DNA of 64,000 nt from Microbispora amethystogenes (lineage in GTDB: Bacteria; Actinomycetota; Actinomycetes; Streptosporangiales; Streptosporangiaceae), in assembly GCF_016863015.1 (NCBI RefSeq), contig NZ_BOOB01000036.1, positions 120,674-184,673 on the forward strand, written 5' to 3'. Within the stretch, counting starts at the first letter, position 1. The number at the start of each line of letters is the position of its first letter. The position numbers and the translations under genes were made by a program. The notes below the pieces were generated by a model, which saw only the letters and a program-made list of their open reading frames with translations, had not been told where the DNA came from and ran no database searches. This document shows, piece after piece, positions 10,331 through 18,992 of this stretch.

Positions 10331-11055
10331 GGCTTGAGGACGTATCCGACGCCCCGCACGGTGTGGATCAGCGCGGGCCGGCCCGCGTCGATCTTCTTGC
10401 GCAGATAGCTGATGTACAGCTCGACCACGTGGGCCTGCCCGCCGAAGTCGTACGACCAGACCCGGTCGAGGATCTGCGCCTTGCTGAGCACCCGCCGGGG
10501 GTTGCGCATGAGGAAGCGCAGCAGCTCGAACTCGGTCGGGGTGAGCTCGACGAGCTCCCCTCCCCGGGTCACCTCGCGGGCGTCCTCGTCCATCACGAGG
10601 TCGCCGACCGTCAGCCGGTCGCCCTCGGCCGTGCGCGCCATCCCCGCGCGGCGCAGCAGCCCGCGCAGCCGGGCGAGCACCTCCTCCAGGCTGAACGGCT
10701 TGGTCACGTAGTCGTCCCCGCCGGCGGTGATCCCCGCGATGCGGTCCTCGACGGAGTCGCGGGCGGTGAGGAACAGCACGCAGACGTCCGGGGCCTCCGT
10801 GCGGAGGCGGCGCAGCACCTCCAGCCCGTCGAAGTCGGGCAGCATCACGTCCAGCAGCACCGCGTCCGGCAGGAACTCGCGGGCGGTGCGCACCGCCGAC
10901 GCGCCGTCGCCGGCGGTGCGCACGTCCCACCCCTCGTATTTCAGGACAGCGCCCAGGACCTCGACGAGGTCGGGCTCGTCGTCGACCACGAGGACGCGCA
11001 CGGGCGTCCCGTCGGGGCGGACCAGATCAGGCAGGCCGTTCGAAGTCGTACGCAT
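10327..11055 (-). CDS. OmpR/PhoB-family response regulator
   Basis: The 242-residue protein has a receiver domain starting with VRVLVVDDEPDLVEVLG, the phospho-acceptor Asp in LLDVMLPDFDG, and the conserved Lys in VTKPF. A winged-helix DNA-binding domain follows, ending [15 protein letters not shown] 11055 (MRTTSNG) gives the normal family length. It is divergent from the electron-transfer operon starting at 11204, which makes that operon a likely target. The intergenic region has a dyad. Confidence 0.93.
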   Translation of the reverse strand: MRTTSNGLPDLVRPDGTPVRVLVVDDEPDLVEVLGAVLKYEGWDVRTAGDGASAVRTAREFLPDAVLLDVMLPDFDGLEVLRRLRTEAPDVCVLFLTARDSVEDRIAGITAGGDDYVTKPFSLEEVLARLRGLLRRAGMARTAEGDRLTVGDLVMDEDAREVTRGGELVELTPTEFELLRFLMRNPRRVLSKAQILDRVWSYDFGGQAHVVELYISYLRKKIDAGRPALIHTVRGVGYVLKP

Positions 11056-11113
11056 GATGATGCCAGGGTCCCCCCCGCCGCTCCGGCGCTTCCTCTGAGA
11101 ACGCTCTGGAAAT

Positions 11114-11148
11114 CCTATGAGGGGTGTCGGTATGCCCCCGTTCATAGG
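11114..11148. promoter_or_regulatory. Inverted repeat in the divergent regulator/reductase promoter region
   Basis: CCTATGA (11114-11120) and TCATAGG (11142-11148) form perfect arms 21 bases apart, with G and C runs inside the loop that could extend the pairing. It lies midway between the response-regulator start and the reductase start. A binding site for a dimeric regulator is the simplest reading. Confidence 0.5.
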
Positions 11149-11203
11149 AAAACGAGAGGTTCGGTTGGCAGCGTGAGTCGCGTACGAGGAAAGGGAGGCA
11201 CCT

Positions 11204-12577
11204 TTGACCACGACCTTCACCGGCCGGGCGGCGGCCACCGGGCACGCGCAACCCCCGCCCCGGGGGGTGCGCGCCCGCCCGGAGGCGGTCCTGGCGGTCA
11301 TCGCCGCGGGGGCGGCCGCCGTCACCGGCCTGTGGTGGGCGCACACGCCCGCGGTCGCCGGCCTCGACGGCTGGCTGACCAACGCGGGCCGGGTCACCGG
11401 GCTGCTCGCCGGCTACGCGATCGCCGTCCTGCTGGCGCTGATGGCCCGCGTCCCGGCGCTGGAGCGCGGAGTCGGCGCGGACAGGCTCGCCCGCTGGCAC
11501 TCGATGGGCGGCCGCTACGTGGTCGGCCTGGCGGTCGCCCACGTGCTGCTGATCACCTGGGGCTACGCCGTGACCGAGCGCACCGACGTGGTGAGCGAGA
11601 CGGTCACGCTCAACCTGACCTATCCGGACGTGCTCAAGGCCACGGCGGCGCTGCTGCTCCTGGTGGGCGTCGGCGTCGTCTCCGCCCGCAGGATCCGCCC
11701 GAGGATGCGGTACGAGACGTGGTTCCACCTGCACTTCTACACCTATCTGGCCACCTGGCTGGCCTTCGGTCACCAGCTGGCCACCGGCGAGGAGTTCATC
11801 GGCGACCGGCCTGCCCAGGTCGCGTGGTACGCCCTCTATCTGGGCGTCGCCGCGCTGCTGGTCTGGTACCGCTTCCTCACGCCCGTACGGCTGGCGCTGC
11901 GCCACCGGCTCCGGGTGGCGCGGGTGGTGCGGGAGGCGCCCGGCGTCGTCAGCGTCCACGTCACGGGCCGGCGGCTCGACCGGCTGGGGGCCGAGCCGGG
12001 CCAGTTCTTCCGCTGGCGGTTCCTCACCAGGGACCTGTGGTGGTCCCCCAACCCCTACTCGCTGTCGGCCGCGCCGCGGAACGGCGAACTGCGGATCACC
12101 GTGAAGGACCTGGGCGACCAGAGCCGCTCACTCGCCGGCCTGCGGCCGGGCACCCGCGTGCTCGCCGAGGGCCCGTACGGCGCCCTGACCGGGCGGGCGC
12201 GGCGCGCGCGCAGGGTCCTGCTCGTCGCGGGCGGCATCGGCATCACCCCGATGCGCGCACTGTTCGAGGCGCTGCCCGCCGCCCCCGGCGACCTGACCCT
12301 CCTCTACCGTGCCCGTGACGCGGGAGACCTGGTCTTCCGGGCCGAACTGGAGGAGATCGCGACGGCGCGGGGCGCGACCCTGCACTACTGCGTCGGCCCG
12401 CGCGCCCTCGTCGGCGACCCCTTCACGCCCGAGACGCTGGCCGCGCTCGTGCCCGGCCTGCGCGACCACGAGGTGTACGTCTGCGGGCCCGACGGGATGA
12501 CCGCCGCCGTCATCGCCGCGCTGCGCGCCGCCGGGGTGCCCCGCCGCCGCGTCCACCACGAGTCGTTCGAGTTCTGA
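11204..12577 (+). CDS. Ferric-reductase-like membrane flavocytochrome with FAD/NAD domains
   Basis: The 457-residue protein has about six N-terminal membrane helices carrying His residues suited to bind heme (WHSMGGRYVVGLAVAH; FHLHFYTYLATWLAFGH). From about residue 230 there is a ferredoxin-reductase-type module, with the FAD motif NPYSLSAAP, the nucleotide-binding VAGGIGITPMRALFEAL, and the terminal HHESFEF. It should move electrons from NAD(P)H across the membrane. TTG 11204 is chosen because GGGAGG lies five bases upstream. It is followed after 21 bases by an FMN-binding protein and then ApbE, so the electrons probably reach covalently bound extracytoplasmic FMN. Confidence 0.9.
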   Translation: MTTTFTGRAAATGHAQPPPRGVRARPEAVLAVIAAGAAAVTGLWWAHTPAVAGLDGWLTNAGRVTGLLAGYAIAVLLALMARVPALERGVGADRLARWHSMGGRYVVGLAVAHVLLITWGYAVTERTDVVSETVTLNLTYPDVLKATAALLLLVGVGVVSARRIRPRMRYETWFHLHFYTYLATWLAFGHQLATGEEFIGDRPAQVAWYALYLGVAALLVWYRFLTPVRLALRHRLRVARVVREAPGVVSVHVTGRRLDRLGAEPGQFFRWRFLTRDLWWSPNPYSLSAAPRNGELRITVKDLGDQSRSLAGLRPGTRVLAEGPYGALTGRARRARRVLLVAGGIGITPMRALFEALPAAPGDLTLLYRARDAGDLVFRAELEEIATARGATLHYCVGPRALVGDPFTPETLAALVPGLRDHEVYVCGPDGMTAAVIAALRAAGVPRRRVHHESFEF

Positions 12578-12598
12578 CCAGCCCGGATTGGAAGTTCC

Positions 12599-13222
12599 AT
12601 GCGCAGAGCCATTCTGGCCGTGCTCGCGACCGCCGTCGGCCTCGTGCTGCTGCTGTCGTTCAAGCCCCACGAGGTGACCTCCCCTGCCGCCCGCCCCGCC
12701 GCCGTGACCGAGGGCACCGGCTCCGGCCCCGGAGACCCGCACCCCAGGGCCGACGATGACGATGACGGCGGAGAGGGGGACGGAGACGGCGGGGACGAGG
12801 ACGGGGACCGGTTCGGCCGGGGATTCCCGGCCCCTCCCGGGTCCCGGGGAACGCAGCCTCAGGGAACGCAGTCGCAGGAGACCCGATCCCAGGGAACACA
12901 GGGAAGCTGGACCGGGGCGGGCGCCACCGCCGGCGCCACCAGCGGGGAGAAGACCGTCACCGGTGACTCCGCCGACACCCGGTGGGGGCCGGTGCAGGTG
13001 GAGATCGTGATCTCGGGCGGGAAGATGGCCGGGATCAGGGTGCTGGTCGCCCCGCAGAACAACCACCGGGACATCGCGATCAACAACGAGGCGCTGCCGA
13101 TCCTCGACGATGAGGCGCTGTCGGCCGGGTCGGCCCAGATCGACGTGGTGTCCGGCGCCACCTACACGAGTGACGGTTACATCCGTTCGCTGCAGAGCGC
13201 CCTCGACAAGGCCGGTCTCTGA
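12599..13222 (+). CDS. Membrane-anchored FMN-binding-domain protein
   Basis: The 207-residue protein has one N-terminal membrane helix (residues 3-20). A low-complexity acidic, Gly/Gln-rich spacer follows (about 25-110), then an FMN_bind domain from about 115 to the end. The motif VVSGATYTSDGY matches the flavinylation site (S/T-G-A-T-x-T) to which ApbE attaches FMN through Thr. It therefore should carry covalent FMN outside the membrane as an electron shuttle. The stop overlaps the apbE start by one base. The acidic spacer is unusually long for such a small carrier. Confidence 0.9.
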   Translation: MRRAILAVLATAVGLVLLLSFKPHEVTSPAARPAAVTEGTGSGPGDPHPRADDDDDGGEGDGDGGDEDGDRFGRGFPAPPGSRGTQPQGTQSQETRSQGTQGSWTGAGATAGATSGEKTVTGDSADTRWGPVQVEIVISGGKMAGIRVLVAPQNNHRDIAINNEALPILDDEALSAGSAQIDVVSGATYTSDGYIRSLQSALDKAGL

Positions 13223-13959
13223 TGCGCCACACCGAGCACGTCATGGGCACCGTCTTCTCCTTCGACGTACGCGCCTCCGACCCCGGGCCGTGCGTCGCGG
13301 AGGCGGTGGCCTGGCTGCACCACGTGGACGAGGTCTTCTCGACGTACCGGCCGGACAGCGCGGTGAGCCGCCTGGCCCGGGGTGAGATCACCCTGGCCGG
13401 CTGCCCCGGGGAGGTGGCGGACGTCCTGCGCCTCTGCGAGTCGGTGGCGCTGGTGTCCCACGGCTACTTCACCCTTCATCCCGGGGGCCGCCTCGATCCC
13501 TCCGCCCTCGTCAAGGGCTGGGCGGTCGAGCGCGCCTCGGCCATCCTGCGCGAGGCGGGAGCCTCCGACCACTGCGTGAACGGCGGCGGGGACATCCGGC
13601 TGTCCGGCTCGCCCGCGCCGGGCCGGTCCTGGCGGGTCGGCGTCGCCCACCCGCTCCGGCCGGGCGAGCTCGCCGCCGTGGTGTCGGCGACCGACCTCGC
13701 CGTGGCGACCTCGGGCACCGCCGAACGCGGCACGCACGTCGTCGACCCGCACACCGGCCGCCCGGCGACCGGGCTGGCCTCGGTGACGGTGGTCGGGCCC
13801 GATCTCACCCTGGCCGACGCGTACGCCACGAGCGCCTTCGCCATGGGCTCCGCGGCCAGGAACTGGGTGGAAGGGCTGCGCGGCTACGAGGCCTTCGCCG
13901 TCACCCCCTCCGGCGCCACCTGGCACACCTCCGGCTTCCACCCCCGGGTCACGGCCTGA
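13222..13959 (+). CDS. apbE: FAD:protein FMN transferase
   Basis: The 245-residue protein shows the ApbE signature: HVMGTVFSFDVRA at the start, DEVFSTYRPDSAVSRLARGE, LVKGWAVERA, the HCVNGGGDIRLSG loop, and the TSGTAERGTHVVDPHTG metal/FAD-binding block. It transfers FMN from FAD to Thr of FMN-binding proteins, and its substrate should be the protein encoded just upstream (TGATG overlap). It is somewhat shorter than the secreted Gram-negative forms and I see no signal peptide, as in several actinobacterial members. Confidence 0.93.
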   Translation: MRHTEHVMGTVFSFDVRASDPGPCVAEAVAWLHHVDEVFSTYRPDSAVSRLARGEITLAGCPGEVADVLRLCESVALVSHGYFTLHPGGRLDPSALVKGWAVERASAILREAGASDHCVNGGGDIRLSGSPAPGRSWRVGVAHPLRPGELAAVVSATDLAVATSGTAERGTHVVDPHTGRPATGLASVTVVGPDLTLADAYATSAFAMGSAARNWVEGLRGYEAFAVTPSGATWHTSGFHPRVTA

Positions 13960-13998
13960 CCTTGCAGGCACCTTCGCCGTACGCCCCGCTCAGATCGG

Positions 13999-14580
13999 TC
14001 AACGGCGCACCCGATAGCGCAGATGAAGCACCCGGTTGCCCTGTATCACCACGTCAGGATCCTCCAACAGGTTCTGCGCATGAACCGACCCGAAGTAGCG
14101 CTTGCCGGACCCGAACACGACGGGTACGACGTCCATGCGCACCTCGTCGACGAGGCCCGCGGCAAACACCTGTCCACCGACGTCGCCGGCGGCGACCTCG
14201 ATCATGCGGTCACCCGCAAGCTCCTGCGCCTTGGCCACGGCTGCCTCGACGCCGTCGACGAAGTGAAACGGCGCCCCGGGGTCCCAGCCCTCGGGCATCG
14301 GCCGGTGCGACACGACGACCACGTGGTCGATGCCGCCCGGAGGCTTGCCGTCCCAGCCGTCCGTCATGTCGAAGACGTGACGACCGACGATCGTGACTCC
14401 AATCTGGTCCCAGTACGGCCGGGTGTAGTCGTAGGACGTCTGCGACACCTTCAGCTCGCCGCTCTCGTCCAACGGGACGTCACCGCTGGACAACCAGTCG
14501 AACAGCGGTCCGGGCTGGTCGTTCTCGTCCGCGACGAAGCCGTCCACCGACACCGAGCTGTACATGACCACCCTGCCCAC
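13999..14580 (-). CDS. Dihydrofolate-reductase-family (RibD C-terminal domain) protein
   Basis: The 193-residue protein has the RibD_C fold: MYSSVSVDGFVADEND near the start, TIVGRHVFDMTDGW, and the nucleotide-binding AAGDVGGQVFAAGLVDEV. Family members are NAD(P)H-dependent reductases; most stand-alone copies have no known substrate. I set the start at GTG 14580 because GAGGAG lies six bases before it; a longer version from TTG 14610 lacks such a site. It converges on apbE and lies downstream of the AraC gene. Confidence 0.87.
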   Translation of the reverse strand: MGRVVMYSSVSVDGFVADENDQPGPLFDWLSSGDVPLDESGELKVSQTSYDYTRPYWDQIGVTIVGRHVFDMTDGWDGKPPGGIDHVVVVSHRPMPEGWDPGAPFHFVDGVEAAVAKAQELAGDRMIEVAAGDVGGQVFAAGLVDEVRMDVVPVVFGSGKRYFGSVHAQNLLEDPDVVIQGNRVLHLRYRVRR

Positions 14581-14646
14581 GGGGCTCTCCTCTGCTTTGG
14601 GGTGCCCCAAATTAGCGTGGTCGTGAGCTGTCGCTCTTGTAAGAAA

Positions 14647-15492
14647 TCAATCGGCCGGCAGCGGCCAGCCGTCCAGCACGTGGCCGGGATGTTCGCGCAG
14701 GAACCGCCGCCGGACTTCGACGTACCGGGTCGGCGTGAGCCCGGTGAACGCCCGGAACTCGTGGCCGAAGTGGGCCTGGTCGAAGTAGCCCGCGCCACCG
14801 GCGAGTTCGCCCCAGTCGATCGGTCCGGCGGGGTCGATCGCGAACACGGTGGCGGCGAAGCGGTAGGTGCGGGCCAGCCGCTTCGGCGTAACGCCGATGA
14901 GCTCCTTGAACCGCCGCGCCAGATGAGTGCTGCTGACACCGGCTGCCACGCTCAGGTCGCCGATCGCCACCGCCCCGCTGGTCGCCGCGATGACGCTGCT
15001 CGTATGGCGGACCAGCCCCAGACCGGCGCTCTCGCACAGCCGTCGCGTCAGCTCCTCCTCGAGCAGCGTCAGCATCTCGTACGGCCCGGCCGCCGTGGCC
15101 AGCCGGTCCCGCAGCTCGGCAATGGCGGGCCGGCTCCAAACCTGCTCCACTGTCACCGGCCGGTCACACAGCTCAGCCGCGGGCATCGGCAGGAACGGCG
15201 CCAGCCCCCACGGTTTGAAGTGCACACCGACTGACCGGGTCCCCGGCGGATAGCCGAACTCGAAGGCACGGGTGGGCATGGTGACCACGCAGCCGTCGGC
15301 GTACTCAGCCGTCTCGATGTCGGTGCCGGCGCGGATGCGGAACGGCGCCCCGAGGTTGACGATGAGCAACGCCGCCGGCATCGGCGGCAGCGTCAGCCGT
15401 GCGTACGGCGGTGCACCCTCCAGGTAGTAAAGGTCGTCGATCAGCCCGTCCAGCGGCGGTCGCGGCAATCTGGACACGTACTCCACGCCCAC
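14647..15492 (-). CDS. AraC-family transcriptional regulator
   Basis: The 281-residue protein has a DUF6597-type N-terminal domain (LIDDLYYLEGAPPY, then GVHFKPWGLAPFLPMP) and a C-terminal AraC helix-turn-helix pair (IGDLSVAAGVSSTHLARRF; YFDQAHFGHEFRAFTGLTPT). This architecture is common in actinomycetes as a ligand-responsive regulator. The start is GTG 15492. It is upstream of the RibD-like gene on the same strand with a 66-base gap, so it may control that gene. Confidence 0.88.
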   Translation of the reverse strand: MGVEYVSRLPRPPLDGLIDDLYYLEGAPPYARLTLPPMPAALLIVNLGAPFRIRAGTDIETAEYADGCVVTMPTRAFEFGYPPGTRSVGVHFKPWGLAPFLPMPAAELCDRPVTVEQVWSRPAIAELRDRLATAAGPYEMLTLLEEELTRRLCESAGLGLVRHTSSVIAATSGAVAIGDLSVAAGVSSTHLARRFKELIGVTPKRLARTYRFAATVFAIDPAGPIDWGELAGGAGYFDQAHFGHEFRAFTGLTPTRYVEVRRRFLREHPGHVLDGWPLPAD

Positions 15493-15603
15493 AGTCTCGC
15501 CGACGCCTCGCCGGCATCGAGCGCCGGAACGGTCCAGCCGCGCTGCCGACGGACGGCGAGACCGGCGCCGAGGTGATCGCTCAGCAGGTGGAAGCGATCA
15601 GCG

Positions 15604-16743
15604 TCAACGGGCGAGGGCCTGCCTGAGGCGGGTGGTGGCGGTTACGGCGGGCCACATGCGGGTGGCCAGGTTGCGGGCGAGGATGCCGCCGCGCGTCGCG
15701 GGGACCAGGAGTGCCGACGCCTGCCCGACGGCGCGCTGCTTGGGCTCGACCAGGCGCCGGTGGGTGGTCTCGTACCGGCGGAAGGCCGCGCCGGGGTCGC
15801 CGGGATGGGCGGCCAGCGCCTCGGCGAGGGTGAACGCCCCCGTCATCGCCAGCGTGGAGCCGTCCCCGAACAGTGAGACGCAGGAGGCGGCGTCGCCGAG
15901 AAGGGCGACCCTGCCCTTCCACCAGCGGGGCAGGCGCACCTGGCTGACGGAGTCGAAGTAGAGGTCGTCGGCCGTACGCACCCGTTCGAGCAGTTCCGGC
16001 GCCCGCCAGGACACGTCCGCGAAGGCGGCGGTCAGCATCCGCTTGTGCTGCTCGGTGTCGCGGTGGTCGAATCCGGGCTCCGCCGGGCTCCGGTAGAGGA
16101 AGAACGCACCCGCCGACATGGGGCTGACGGCGACCGCCTTGCCGGGGGTGTTGTGCATGAGGATGTCCCGGCCGGCACCGGCCACCGCCTCGCCGCCGAG
16201 CGGCGTCGTCGCGACGTACAGGCCCATGTGGCGTACGAGGCCGCTCTCCTGGCCGAACGTCAGGCGCCGGGTCACCGAGTGCAGGCCGTCGGCTCCGATC
16301 ACCAGGTCGAAGCGGCGGGGGGCGGCGCGCTCGAAGGTGACGTCCACCCCGTGCTCGTCCTGCGCGAGCGCCGCGATGGAGTCGCCGAGGAGGAACTCGG
16401 CGTGGCCGCGGCTCGCCTCGTACAGGATCGACGCGAGGTCACCGCGCGGCACCTCGACCTCGCCCGGACGCTGTACGGCGCGCATGTCCATCCGGGCGAC
16501 CCGCCTGCCCGCCGCGTCGACGAAGCTGAGCCCGGTCGTCCCCGTGGCGGCCTGGTGCAGCCGGGTCAGGACGCCCATCCGTTTGGCGACCGCGACGGCC
16601 GGCCCTCTGACGTCCACCGGGTTTCCGCTGGACCGCACCTCGTCCGCGCGTTCCACGACCGTGACCTGGAACCCGTGTCTGGCCAGCCAGTAGGCCAGCG
16701 TCGGTCCCCCGACCCCGGCCCCCGAGATCAGCACCGTGCTCAT
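15604..16743 (-). CDS. FAD-dependent aromatic-hydroxylase-type monooxygenase
   Basis: The 379-residue protein has the PHBH/TetX-like layout: dinucleotide fold LISGAGVGGPTLAYWLARHG at residues 4-23, the middle motif VIGADGLHSVTRR, and the FAD phosphate motif RVALLGDAASCVSLFGDG. It should hydroxylate a small aromatic or polyketide-like molecule using NAD(P)H and oxygen. It is transcribed divergently from a TetR gene with a palindromic operator between them, the usual arrangement for drug- or phenolic-inducible detoxification. The substrate cannot be told. Confidence 0.9.
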   Translation of the reverse strand: MSTVLISGAGVGGPTLAYWLARHGFQVTVVERADEVRSSGNPVDVRGPAVAVAKRMGVLTRLHQAATGTTGLSFVDAAGRRVARMDMRAVQRPGEVEVPRGDLASILYEASRGHAEFLLGDSIAALAQDEHGVDVTFERAAPRRFDLVIGADGLHSVTRRLTFGQESGLVRHMGLYVATTPLGGEAVAGAGRDILMHNTPGKAVAVSPMSAGAFFLYRSPAEPGFDHRDTEQHKRMLTAAFADVSWRAPELLERVRTADDLYFDSVSQVRLPRWWKGRVALLGDAASCVSLFGDGSTLAMTGAFTLAEALAAHPGDPGAAFRRYETTHRRLVEPKQRAVGQASALLVPATRGGILARNLATRMWPAVTATTRLRQALAR

Positions 16744-16757
16744 GACACACCCCTAAC

Positions 16758-16774
16758 CGGAGGAATTTCCTCCG
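16758..16774. promoter_or_regulatory. TetR-type operator, site 1
   Basis: CGGAGGAATTTCCTCCG is a perfect 17-base palindrome lying 14 bases upstream of the monooxygenase start. It has the size and symmetry of a TetR-family dimer site. Confidence 0.75.
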
Positions 16775-16795
16775 CATTCAGCACGGTATCCTAAG

Positions 16796-16812
16796 CGGAG
16801 GAAAATCGTCCA
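16796..16812. promoter_or_regulatory. TetR-type operator, site 2 (imperfect)
   Basis: CGGAGGAAAATCGTCCA repeats the left half of site 1 exactly (CGGAGGAA) and carries a degenerate right half (TCGTCC). Site-to-site spacing is 38 bases. It sits 12 bases before the regulator start, fitting autoregulation. Confidence 0.6.
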
Positions 16813-16824
16813 GATCCCTGTGAG

Positions 16825-17475
16825 GTGGCCGTGGAGAAGGGGCTGCGCGCCGACGCGCGCCGCAACCGGGATCTGATCGTCACCGCGGCCCGTGAGCTGT
16901 TCCTGGAGCAGAACGTCGACGTGCCGCTGGAGGAGGTCGCCCGCCGGGCGGGCGTGGGCGTCGGCACGCTCTACCGCCGCTTTCCCGACCGGGACGCGCT
17001 GCTGCGCGCCGTCGGCGAGGAGAGCCTGCGCCGCCTGGCGGACCTGGTGGAGACCGCCGGGCGGGAGGAGCCGGACGCGTGGCACGCGCTGTGCCGCTTC
17101 CTGCGCGGTGCGGTCGCCCTGCGGCTGGGCGTCCTCGCCGCGAAACTCGATCCCCTCCTGCACCAACGGCTGCGCGTCGGCGCCGACCTGCGGGAGATCC
17201 GGCAGGGGGTCGTCGCCGCCGTCCTGCGGCTGACCGAACGGGCGCAGGCGGACGGCGCGCTGCGCGCCGACATCGGCCCCGGCGACATCGCCCTGCTGAT
17301 GACCCTGCACGTCTACACGCCACCGGCCGTGCCCGGTGAGGAGGCCATGGCGCGGATGGTGGAGATCATGCTGGACGGCCTGCGCGCCGACCGGGGGTCA
17401 CCTCTTCCCGGGGTCGCGCTCGACGCCGACGCCCTGCGCCGCTACACCACGGCCGATCCCCCTCCGCCCGCCTGA
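16825..17475 (+). CDS. TetR-family repressor divergent from the FAD monooxygenase
   Basis: The 216-residue protein has an N-terminal helix-turn-helix (LIVTAARELFLEQ; EEVARRAGVGVGTLYRRFPD) and a ligand-binding C-terminal domain of the TetR_C group found with SACE_7040-like regulators. GTG 16825 and GTG 16831 are both possible starts; the difference is two residues. Location and the shared operators make the monooxygenase and its own gene the likely targets. Confidence 0.9.
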   Translation: MAVEKGLRADARRNRDLIVTAARELFLEQNVDVPLEEVARRAGVGVGTLYRRFPDRDALLRAVGEESLRRLADLVETAGREEPDAWHALCRFLRGAVALRLGVLAAKLDPLLHQRLRVGADLREIRQGVVAAVLRLTERAQADGALRADIGPGDIALLMTLHVYTPPAVPGEEAMARMVEIMLDGLRADRGSPLPGVALDADALRRYTTADPPPPA

Positions 17476-17685
17476 CCAGCCTTTCGTCCCCCGCAGAGGC
17501 CGACGAATCCTGCTGCAAAAGGAGTGGTTCCTGGATGCCTTTGTTCAACAGGGACGGCTGCGCGGTGGCGGTATCAAAGATCAAGGCGCTTGTGCTTGAA
17601 TACGCGAGCCGGGCGCGAGCTACCGGTGAAACGCCCGCAAGCATCGCCTCCAGCCTGCGGGTGCTTGACGCATCGGCGGAACGAG
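17476..17685 (+). other. Intergenic stretch with a doubtful short ORF
   Basis: An ATG at 17535 with GGAG ten bases upstream opens a frame whose first 55 codons (MPLFNRDGC..., then KIKALVLEYASRARATG) could be coding, but the frame then runs antisense through the broken XRE gene. Third-position G/C is lower than in neighbours. I see a possible truncated gene and nothing firm. Confidence 0.25.
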
Positions 17686-18018
17686 CTATGCGTCCCCGCC
17701 AGCGGACCGGCGGGCGAGGATCTCGCGAAACTCGCCGACGGCGGGACGCTCGCGCTGATCGCGTGGTACGGCACGCAGCACCACGCACCCGGTCTCGGTG
17801 ATGTGGTGGCTGCGGTAGGCGACCGGCAACGGCTCGATCACCCCTGCCGCCAACCGCATTCCCTCGTCGACGCCGCCCCGGGCGACCGCGCAGAGCGCCT
17901 CGTGGAGCCGGACGTTGGCACCGTAGCGGTAGATGCGAGCGAGCCTGAGGACGTTATGACGTGCCCGGTCCGCCGCCGGCTCGGCACCCACACCGGCGTA
18001 GACCCAGCTCTCCACCAA
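17686..18018 (-). pseudogene. C-terminal remnant of a Streptomyces-type XRE regulator
   Basis: The 110-residue frame carries the conserved tail of actinobacterial HTH-XRE/TPR regulators: VRLHEALCAVARGG, LPVAYRSHHITETG and PAVGEFREIL. The DNA-binding N-terminus and most of the TPR region are missing; upstream sequence in all frames has no match to them. This is read as a degraded gene. It lies next to a toxin-antitoxin pair, in a patch of lower GC. Confidence 0.6.
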
Positions 18019-18115
18019 ATGGATCTAACCCGGTTTCCAGAAGTTGGTACGGCCAGACGCCAGCCGGCCACCAGCGGCAGGCGCCTCGCTCACGCTCCTG
18101 AATTCGGCCGGGCCG

Positions 18116-18538
18116 CTAGTTGCTGGGAAGCAAGGAGAAGGCGGGGACGTGGACCGGCCGGACCACACTGAAGTGCCGGACGTCTATGGTGAACACTTGG
18201 TTGATCTTCAACCGTTCGGCCACAGCGACAACAGAAGCGTCACCTCCGCCAAGGGGGAGATCGGCGTACCGCTCTACAAGCACCGCGACTCTTGCGAGAT
18301 CGGCCTTGGTGAGATCGACGAGAGTCATGAGGCCGGACTCGAGAGAGCGAAGAAAAGCCGCTTCGAGTCGCGCGCTGGCCTTGCCCAGCCAGTAACACAC
18401 CTCAGCCGCAACGAAACCAGTGACACCGAGGTCATGGCCTTCTTTGAACAGACGCTCGAACTCGCGGGCGCACCTCTCGTGATGGGCGTCGTTCCTGATC
18501 GCTGCGGCGACAAGCGGCCCCGCGTCGACGAGTATCAC
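18116..18538 (-). CDS. PIN-domain ribonuclease toxin (VapC-like)
   Basis: The 140-residue protein has the PIN fold: [12 protein letters not shown] at the start with the first catalytic Asp, Glu in [22 protein letters not shown] with further acidic residues, and the closing [10 protein letters not shown]. Such toxins cut tRNA or rRNA when not bound by antitoxin. The GTG start overlaps the upstream antitoxin stop (GTGA). Codon use is less GC-biased than neighbours, suggesting horizontal gain. Confidence 0.88.
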   Translation of the reverse strand: MILVDAGPLVAAAIRNDAHHERCAREFERLFKEGHDLGVTGFVAAEVCYWLGKASARLEAAFLRSLESGLMTLVDLTKADLARVAVLVERYADLPLGGGDASVVAVAERLKINQVFTIDVRHFSVVRPVHVPAFSLLPSN

Positions 18539-18771
18539 CGGTCGGCCCGGAGGGCGACGTCCTCACCGCGCAGCTCTTCGAGCCTTTCGGAGATATCGGT
18601 ACGTGCGGCGTCGATCGCACCTACCCATGACGGCGGCCAGGCTGAGTCCTCGGTGTGCTCCGACGAGTGAACGAGCCGCAGGGCATGCGCGCGGAGCTCT
18701 CCCGCTTGTTCGGGATTGAGCTGGTCGACCAGGCGATGCAGGTCCTCATACTCTTCGGATGCGGCGGTCAT
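18535..18771 (-). CDS. Antitoxin partner of the PIN toxin
   Basis: This 78-residue acidic protein is in the antitoxin position, upstream of and overlapping the PIN gene by 4 bases. It starts with a helix ([21 protein letters not shown]) and ends in a charged tail likely to wrap the toxin. I do not see a ribbon-helix-helix or AbrB motif clearly, so its subfamily is unknown. The call rests on context and size. Confidence 0.72.
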   Translation of the reverse strand: MTAASEEYEDLHRLVDQLNPEQAGELRAHALRLVHSSEHTEDSAWPPSWVGAIDAARTDISERLEELRGEDVALRADR

Positions 18772-18992
18772 GCTTCAAGTCTACGGTCGGAGACCTGCCG
18801 TGGTAATCCGAACGCGTGCCATGGCCTCGCCTCAGCTCCACTCAGCGCCCCGCGAGGCCCGAGTCCGTAGCCGCCGGGAATGCTGGAGGAGCCGGGGAGC
18901 GGCTGTGGCGATCCTTTCCGGGTGGCCGGTGTCATGCGGTCTGAGGGCTCCGGGACCGCTGCTAGCGTTCCGGGGTGGCGGGAGGAGACGGC

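Noticed and set aside
10331..10930. Extension of the histidine kinase frame through the response regulator
   Set aside because: It is a shadow in another frame; GTG 10330 overlapping the regulator stop is the real start.
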